The position numbers and the translations under genes are program-made. The notes below the pieces were generated by a model. That model did not search any database. It saw only the letters and a program-made list of their open reading frames with translations, and was not told the origin of the DNA. From Marivita sp003149565 (GTDB lineage: Bacteria; Pseudomonadota; Alphaproteobacteria; Rhodobacterales; Rhodobacteraceae), in assembly GCF_965216415.1 (NCBI RefSeq), contig NZ_CBDCFU010000002.1: 64,000 bases of DNA; one strand, given 5' to 3'. Shown here in pieces: positions 59,491 through 64,000 of the stretch; the stretch's first letter is position 1, and each line of letters starts with the position of its first letter.

Positions 59491-59516
59491 GGAACCTTGT
59501 TGTCGCCTCTGGGGTT
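59491..59516 (+). promoter_or_regulatory. EcfG-type promoter for the DUF1328 gene
   Basis: GGAAC (59491-59495), 17 bases, GGTT (59513-59516): one mismatch in the -10 element. It lies 39 bases before the DUF1328 start. Confidence 0.6.
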
Positions 59517-59555
59517 GTGATCGCACCATGCAAACAGAAACGAAGGGACTTACTT

Positions 59556-59717
59556 ATGCTTTATTGGGCGGCTATTTTCCTTGTTATCGCTCTGATCGCT
59601 GCACTTTTCGGCTTTGGAGCCATTGCTTCGGCATCGGCCGGGATCGCACAAATTCTATTTGTGATTTTCCTAGTACTTTTTGTCGCGACACTGATCGTGC
59701 GAGCGCTGAGAGCGTAG
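59556..59717 (+). CDS. DUF1328 (UPF0391) small membrane protein
   Basis: 53 residues, MLYWAAIFLVIALIAALFGF followed by a second helix (QILFVIFLVLFVATLIVRA) with the conserved GAIASASAGIAQ turn. Typical YtjA-like protein, common in stress regulons. AAGGGA is eight bases upstream of the ATG. A terminator follows immediately. Confidence 0.88.
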   Translation: MLYWAAIFLVIALIAALFGFGAIASASAGIAQILFVIFLVLFVATLIVRALRA

Positions 59718-59721
59718 ACTT

Positions 59722-59753
59722 AAAAAAGCCGGAGCGATTGCTCCGGCTTTTTT
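59722..59753. terminator. Bidirectional rho-independent terminator
   Basis: AAAAAAGCCGGAG-CGATTG-CTCCGGCTTTTTT: a seven-bp GC stem flanked by A- and T-runs. It lies between the DUF1328 gene and the convergent phyR gene. Confidence 0.92.
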
Positions 59754-59771
59754 AGTTGATGACCGTCTAAG

Positions 59772-60581
59772 TCAGGCCTTCAGCGTCTCTGTCGACGAGA
59801 AGAACATGGCCTGGCTCACTGCAGAGCGCACCTGTTCCTCGGTGTACGGTTTCGAAATCAGGAATGCGGGTTCCGGTCCTTCACCAGTCAACAAGCGCTC
59901 GGGGAATGCGGTGATGAAGATCACCGGAATGTCCGGATCGTCCGAAACAATTCTGTTGACGGCATCAATACCGCTGGAACCATCGGCCAGTTGGATATCC
60001 GACAGGATGAGGTGCGGCTTTTCCTTGTTATAAAGTTCAACAGCTGCATCAGCTGTGCGGGCAATGCCGGTGACGACGTGGCCCATGTCGGCGACAATCG
60101 CTTCGAGGTCCATCGCGATGATGGCTTCATCCTCAATGATCATGACACGACCTGCCAAGGATTTCGCCATTTCGCTGTAAGCGATGTCGACGAGATTTTG
60201 GGCTTCATCTTTGCTGATGCTCAGAACATTTGCCACTTCGTCAAAGGTCATTTCTTCGATTGTATGCAGCAAAAGCGCTTCGCGGGTGCCGGAGGTGAGG
60301 CGCGACAGATGCTGTTGAGCCTTGGCGGCAGCACCAGTTTCGGACTCGCTGAGCGTTGCACCGGACGTAGACCAGATGGAATGGAACACTTTGAACAAGG
60401 CGACCTTGTCTGAAACCTCATGGTCGAAGAGGCTCCTATCACTCAAAATAGCCTCCAGAGCGACGACGGCGTATCTGTCGCCTTCGGTCTGCGACCCGGT
60501 GAGAGCCCTCGCATACCGGCGCAGAAACGGAAGGTTCGCCCCGATTTTGGAGGTTAGGTCCTGAGATTGTTCGGTCGGCAT
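59772..60581 (-). CDS. phyR: General stress response regulator PhyR
   Basis: 269 residues: sigma-like N-terminal domain (LPFLRRYARALTGSQTEGD near residue 17; TSGTREALLLHTIEEMTFDEVANVLSI near 95) and a C-terminal receiver (GRVMIIEDEAIIAMDLEAIV, acceptor aspartate in ILSDIQLADG, lysine in LISKPYTEEQ). When phosphorylated, PhyR binds the anti-sigma NepR through the sigma-like domain and frees EcfG. The start at 60581 has GGGAG nine bases upstream. Divergent from nepR-ecfG, with overlapping EcfG-type promoters between them. No histidine kinase gene is seen in the window. Confidence 0.95.
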   Translation of the reverse strand: MPTEQSQDLTSKIGANLPFLRRYARALTGSQTEGDRYAVVALEAILSDRSLFDHEVSDKVALFKVFHSIWSTSGATLSESETGAAAKAQQHLSRLTSGTREALLLHTIEEMTFDEVANVLSISKDEAQNLVDIAYSEMAKSLAGRVMIIEDEAIIAMDLEAIVADMGHVVTGIARTADAAVELYNKEKPHLILSDIQLADGSSGIDAVNRIVSDDPDIPVIFITAFPERLLTGEGPEPAFLISKPYTEEQVRSAVSQAMFFSSTETLKA

Positions 60582-60614
60582 AGAGAAAAGCTCCCACTTT
60601 TTTTGCATGTTGTT

Positions 60615-60639
60615 GGAACCAAACGCCCAAAATGGTGTT
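60615..60639 (+). promoter_or_regulatory. EcfG-type promoter of nepR-ecfG
   Basis: GGAAC (60615-60619), 16 bases, TGTT (60636-60639), one mismatch in the -10. It lies 49 bases before nepR and overlaps the leftward phyR promoter, so the sigma factor probably drives its own operon. Confidence 0.75.
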
Positions 60640-60646
60640 AAGTTCC
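60622..60646 (-). promoter_or_regulatory. EcfG-type promoter of phyR
   Basis: Minus strand: GGAAC (60646-60642), 16 bases, CGTT (60625-60622). Full consensus match. Its span lies almost wholly within that of the rightward promoter. Confidence 0.8.
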
Positions 60647-60688
60647 CGCGAGCGTGCGAATATCTGAAAAAAACATCCGAAGGGCTAC

Positions 60689-60853
60689 ATGAAACAGGAT
60701 CGAAAAATATCAAGCTTGGAGCAAGAGATCGAGGCCAACCTAAAGCGCGTCTATAACGACATCGCTACTCAGGAAGTCCCGGATCGCTTCACGCAGTTGC
60801 TCAACCAACTCCGTGACGCAGAGAAAGCGTCGACGGAGTGCAAAAATGGCTGA
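60689..60853 (+). CDS. nepR: Anti-sigma factor NepR
   Basis: 54 residues: LEQEIEANLKRVYNDIATQE then VPDRFTQLLNQLRDAE, the two NepR helices with the conserved P-D-R-F linker. NepR holds EcfG inactive until phosphorylated PhyR displaces it. GAAGGG is six bases before the ATG. The stop overlaps the ecfG start by eight bases, the standard nepR-ecfG arrangement. Confidence 0.93.
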   Translation: MKQDRKISSLEQEIEANLKRVYNDIATQEVPDRFTQLLNQLRDAEKASTECKNG

Positions 60854-61394
60854 TCCCAGAGACGAAATAGTTGAGCATTTGAGCGCGATGCGCGCCTTTG
60901 CGGTAAGTCTAACGCGCAATTCAGCGTTGGCGGACGATATGGTGCAAGATGCGCTTGTAAAGGCCTGGACAAAGATCGATTCGTATCAGGAAGGCACCAA
61001 TATGCGTGCTTGGCTGTTCACGATTCTGCGCAACACCTACTATTCGCACCACCGCAAAGCACGTCGCGAAGTGGCCGACACTGACGGTGAAATGGCCGCA
61101 TCTCTGGCACAGAAGCCTGATCATGATGGACGCCTTCAGATGCGTGATTTCAATCGAGCCTTCGAAATGCTGAACGACGAGCAACGCGAAGCTTTGGTTC
61201 TCGTCGGCGCTGGTGGGTTCTCCTATGAGGAAGCGGCGGAGACGTGCGGCGTGGCTGTGGGAACGATCAAAAGTCGTGTGAACCGTGCCCGGAAGCAATT
61301 GGTGGAACTGCTTCAGATGAGCGATGACGAGGTGATGGAAGCGACAGATATCGTCACCACGGGCATCGTTACCAACCAAAAGAACGTTGCCTGA
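60846..61394 (+). CDS. ecfG: General stress sigma factor EcfG
   Basis: 182-residue ECF sigma factor. Region 2 covers residues 10-75 (MRAFAVSLTRNSALADDMVQDALVKAW, then NMRAWLFTILRNTYYSHHRK) and region 4 residues 110-165 (LNDEQREALVLVGAGGFSYEEAAETCGVAVGTIKSRVNRARKQL). Recognises GGAAC-N16/17-CGTT promoters, several of which are found in this window. Overlaps nepR by eight bases and is followed after 15 bases by a phospholipase D gene. Confidence 0.94.
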   Translation: MADPRDEIVEHLSAMRAFAVSLTRNSALADDMVQDALVKAWTKIDSYQEGTNMRAWLFTILRNTYYSHHRKARREVADTDGEMAASLAQKPDHDGRLQMRDFNRAFEMLNDEQREALVLVGAGGFSYEEAAETCGVAVGTIKSRVNRARKQLVELLQMSDDEVMEATDIVTTGIVTNQKNVA

Positions 61395-61409
61395 TCTACG
61401 CTCGTCTGC

Positions 61410-62921
61410 ATGACGCTTCTGGGAGATATTGCCGTGACCGATCCAGGCTCGGACTTTGAGGTTCTGATCACGGCAGAAGAGGCATGGCCCGCATTCGAGC
61501 GGGCCGTTCTCTCTGCGCGCACGTATGTCCATGGGTCTTTTCGCGTTTTTGACCTTTGCACGAAACTGCGAAGCAAGGAGGCCCGGGCGGTAGGCGACGA
61601 TTGGTTTGATCTTTTGGCGCATTCAGTCAAACGCGGTGTTCAGGTGACAATTGTGGTGAGTGACTTCGATGCGGTCATGGCCACGCCGCTGCATGAATTG
61701 ACGTGGAAAACAGTGCGCCAAGGCGTTGCCTTGGCAGAGGTCTCGGATGCAAAGCCCGGTCAGTTAAAGATCAAAGCCTGCTTACATCCTGCACGAGCCG
61801 GCATGCTGCCGCGCGGGATGCTTTTGCCATCTGTGCTGAAGCGTAAATGGGAACAGCTTTCCGGCTTGAACGAAGATCGGTTGACCCGTCAGGCGGTGCT
61901 GCTCAACAGCAAAGCGTTGCCGGAGTTGCGGACAGTTTCGCATCATCAGAAGCTTGCCGTGATAGATGATGACACGCTTTTTATTGGTGGGCTTGATCTC
62001 AATGAGCGTAGGTTCGATACGCTGGACCACGAACGGCCGGCGCGCGAGACTTGGTCTGATGTTCACTTGATCATGCGCAACGGGCCCGAAGTTGCCGAGG
62101 CCAAGGCGCATCTCGACAGTTTTTTGGACGTGACGTCCGGCAGGTGCGATCCGCCGCCGTTAAGCGTGATCAAGCGAACAATGTCGGCGCCGCGCCGTAT
62201 GCAGTTTCCTTATCTGTCTCCACGCACTGTGGTGAATGAAATTGAAGAAGCTCATATCGCAAGCTTTAGATCTGCTCGTCATCTCATCCATGTCGAGACC
62301 CAATTTCTGCGATCAAGCGTTATCGCAGGGGCTCTGGCCGAAGCGGCTGTGAGAAACCCTGATCTACATCTCATTGCGATTTTACCTGCCTTGCCCGAGG
62401 CATTGGCGTTTTACGACGACGATGGACTCGACACACGGTTTGGCATGGCTCTGCAGAAAGATGCTGTCTCTGTCGTGCGTGAGGCGTTTCAAGAGCGGGC
62501 AACACTGGCGTCGCCAGTGCGTCCGGTTCTTGCATCGCGCGACCGGATGGCATGTCTCGCGGGATCGCCATTGATCTACGTCCACAACAAGGTTTTGGTG
62601 AAGGACGATGATTATGCCCTTATTGGCTCGGCAAATCTGAACGGACGGTCGATGCGGTGGGATACCGAGGCTGCAGTGGCGATTACGGATAAGGCGCACG
62701 TCTCTGCACTGCGATCAAGATTGATGTCTCACTGGTGGTTTGAAGACTTGCCGGCCGAAGCGTCCGATCCGGCAACCCTGCAACCCTGGTGGGATAGGGA
62801 GATTGAGGCAAATGGTGTTTGTTTGCCCGAAAGTCGCAGCGGATTCCTGGTGCCATATGATGCAGACAACCAAGCCGATCTGGCGCGCTCCTTGCCGGGG
62901 ATCACGGAAAACATCGTTTGA
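61410..62921 (+). CDS. Phospholipase D family protein (two HKD motifs)
   Basis: 503 residues. The first HKD motif is SHHQKLAVIDDDTLFIGG near residue 178, the second YVHNKVLVKDDDYALIGSANLNGRS near 393. Two motifs and the length fit cardiolipin synthase-like or phosphatidyltransferase PLD enzymes, but there are no N-terminal membrane helices, so a soluble phospholipase is likelier. A GTG at 61434 with GGGAGA upstream could be the true start. Located 15 bases after ecfG, so probably co-transcribed with the sigma factor: membrane-lipid change under stress is inferred. Confidence 0.82.
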   Translation: MTLLGDIAVTDPGSDFEVLITAEEAWPAFERAVLSARTYVHGSFRVFDLCTKLRSKEARAVGDDWFDLLAHSVKRGVQVTIVVSDFDAVMATPLHELTWKTVRQGVALAEVSDAKPGQLKIKACLHPARAGMLPRGMLLPSVLKRKWEQLSGLNEDRLTRQAVLLNSKALPELRTVSHHQKLAVIDDDTLFIGGLDLNERRFDTLDHERPARETWSDVHLIMRNGPEVAEAKAHLDSFLDVTSGRCDPPPLSVIKRTMSAPRRMQFPYLSPRTVVNEIEEAHIASFRSARHLIHVETQFLRSSVIAGALAEAAVRNPDLHLIAILPALPEALAFYDDDGLDTRFGMALQKDAVSVVREAFQERATLASPVRPVLASRDRMACLAGSPLIYVHNKVLVKDDDYALIGSANLNGRSMRWDTEAAVAITDKAHVSALRSRLMSHWWFEDLPAEASDPATLQPWWDREIEANGVCLPESRSGFLVPYDADNQADLARSLPGITENIV

Positions 62922-62922
62922 G

Positions 62923-62948
62923 GGAACCCAAAGGCCGCTTGCGCGGTT
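62923..62948 (+). promoter_or_regulatory. Possible EcfG-type promoter for the YihY gene
   Basis: GGAAC (62923-62927), 17 bases, GGTT (62945-62948): one mismatch in the -10, 28 bases before the YihY-family start. Confidence 0.45.
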
Positions 62949-62976
62949 TTCCGCTTGAGCGAAGAGGAAACACAGT

Positions 62977-63945
62977 ATGACGCGCGGACGCTTGGCCGAG
63001 AGGCCGACACACATTTCAGCCTACGGACTTCTGGATGTGGGCTTTCGAATGTGGAAGCGACAATCGTCTCTGAACCTCGGGCTGATTGCAGCTGGCATCG
63101 CATTCTACGGCCTGTTGTCCCTGTTTCCTGGAATTACCGCAGCCGCTGCCTTGGCCGGTGTGTTTCTTGAGCCGGGTATGCTGATCGAAAACAGCGACGA
63201 GATCACACGCATGCTTCCCGATGCCGCGAAGGGGATCGTGATGGGGCAGCTTTCGGATGTGGCAAATGCTGACAGCTCGGCGCTGAGCTTTGCAGCGCTT
63301 CTGGGTTTTGCCGTTGCACTTTATTCGGCCTCCAAGGCGGTGGCTAACTTTATCACAGGGCTCAACTTCATCTACGAAGAAGACGAGGCTCGGAATTTCT
63401 TTGTTGTAAAAGCTCTGACAATTTTTCTGACCGTGGTGATGATCATCGCTCTTTTGATCGCAATCATCGTCGTGGCTGCGATCCCGGTGGTTGCGTCAAT
63501 TTTCGGCGATTACGGCATCATCGACGATGTCGTAATGTTCTTGCGCTGGCCCTTCCTCTTTCTGATGGGCGCTGCAGGAATTGCCGTTTTGTATCGTCTG
63601 GGACCTGACCGGCGGTCGGCAAAATGGCGGTGGCTGACGCCGGGGGCGTTTGTGGCCTGTGCGCTTTGGGTTGCGGGCAGTTACGGATTCAGCCTCTACG
63701 TGCAATCTTTTGGATCCTACAATGAGACCTTTGGGGCGCTGGGCGGGGTGATCATCCTGCTGACATGGCTCTGGCTGTCGGCGTTCATCGTCCTGCTTGG
63801 CGCTTTGCTTGATGCCGAATTAGAAGCCCAGACCAAACGTGACAGCACGGTGGGTGAAGACCGACCAATCGGTCAGCGTGGCGCGGTCAAGGCAGATACC
63901 GTCGGCGCGGCACTCGGTGAGAAAATGACGGAACCCTCGCAGTAG
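62977..63945 (+). CDS. YihY/BrkB family membrane protein
   Basis: 322 residues with six hydrophobic segments, including NLGLIAAGIAFYGLLSLFPGITAAAALAG near residue 28, SASKAVANFITGLNFIYEEDEARNF near 110, and LGGVIILLTWLWLSAFIVLLGALLDAELEAQ near 255. These match the YihY/BrkB family, whose members are inner-membrane proteins of uncertain role (once called ribonuclease BN). The C-terminal tail is polar. It follows the PLD gene by 55 bases and may have its own EcfG-type promoter. Last complete gene; the final 55 bases hold no feature I can support. Confidence 0.88.
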   Translation: MTRGRLAERPTHISAYGLLDVGFRMWKRQSSLNLGLIAAGIAFYGLLSLFPGITAAAALAGVFLEPGMLIENSDEITRMLPDAAKGIVMGQLSDVANADSSALSFAALLGFAVALYSASKAVANFITGLNFIYEEDEARNFFVVKALTIFLTVVMIIALLIAIIVVAAIPVVASIFGDYGIIDDVVMFLRWPFLFLMGAAGIAVLYRLGPDRRSAKWRWLTPGAFVACALWVAGSYGFSLYVQSFGSYNETFGALGGVIILLTWLWLSAFIVLLGALLDAELEAQTKRDSTVGEDRPIGQRGAVKADTVGAALGEKMTEPSQ

Positions 63946-64000
63946 TCAAACGTTGACCCTCCAGACATCATAGGAGGGGTCATTGGACCTTTTACGCATC

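Noticed and set aside
63950..63995. Imperfect hairpin GACCCTCC/GGAGGGGTC after the YihY gene
   Set aside because: It has a bulge and no T-run, and the window ends before its context can be judged.

Overview
The window looks like a chromosomal segment of an alphaproteobacterium of the Rhodobacteraceae (roseobacter group). Supporting signs are high-GC codon use, a TRAP transporter, a GapR protein, a PhyR/NepR/EcfG stress cascade, a Hint/beta-roll protein family typical of roseobacters, a BhcR-like IclR regulator and many small operons with AGGAG-type ribosome binding sites. All function calls are from motif and sequence recognition by eye; no database search was run.

Layout. 1-6.6 kb: a 5'-truncated acyl-CoA synthetase, a PanE-like reductase, RidA, a frameshifted IlvD/Edd dehydratase fragment and a complete DctPQM TRAP transporter. 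6.6-10.8 kb: an RND efflux pump (fusion protein plus permease) behind a 19-bp palindrome and a perfect EcfG-type promoter. 10.9-13.2 kb: a decayed Hint-domain gene and a gene-free stretch. 13.2-16.1 kb: a DUF1045 2H phosphoesterase, a HAD hydrolase, tRNA-Thr(TGT) and a sulfotransferase-like orphan.

16.1-30.9 kb is a divergent sugar-acid/deoxysugar locus. The leftward operon encodes an unusual regulator (winged-helix domain fused to a family-1 solute-binding domain, no signal peptide), an SDR, a DddP/creatinase-like M24 protein, a KduD-like SDR, a 2-keto-3-deoxy-L-fuconate dehydrogenase-like SDR and an FMN lactate-dehydrogenase-like enzyme. The rightward operon encodes a ribose-type ABC importer, another SDR, a beta-hydroxyacid dehydrogenase, a ThuA protein and a 2,4-diketo-3-deoxy-L-fuconate/rhamnonate hydrolase, and ends at a strong terminator. 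Dehydrogenase, hydrolase and lactate dehydrogenase fit the non-phosphorylative L-fucose/L-rhamnose route to pyruvate plus L-lactate. Four related TCCAAAATG-type sites, 39-43 bp apart, lie in and next to the divergent promoter.

31-49.5 kb is mostly housekeeping: GapR, a PAPS sulfotransferase, a FadJ-like protein with altered catalytic motifs, GAPDH with a divergent BhcR-like regulator, metF with a divergent MetR-like regulator, cold-shock protein, an ArsC/Spx-like protein, an ABC exporter with a tyrosine phosphatase, two aminotransferases, LolC/LolD, an Ldh-family dehydrogenase and a lipoprotein cytochrome c.

49.5-64 kb is a general-stress region. phyR, nepR and ecfG lie at 59.8-61.4 kb. Promoters matching GGAAC-N16/17-CGTT precede phyR, nepR-ecfG, a DUF883 gene, a DUF1328 gene, a MATE exporter, two small stress genes, a YihY protein and a seven-gene leftward operon (56.3 to 51.5 kb). 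That operon ends in an AI-2E-type membrane protein, an amidoligase and a class-I glutamine amidotransferase/C26 peptidase. An intact IS256-family element (57213-58659, 8-bp target duplication) has split a Crp/Fnr gene and given its main part a new in-frame start.
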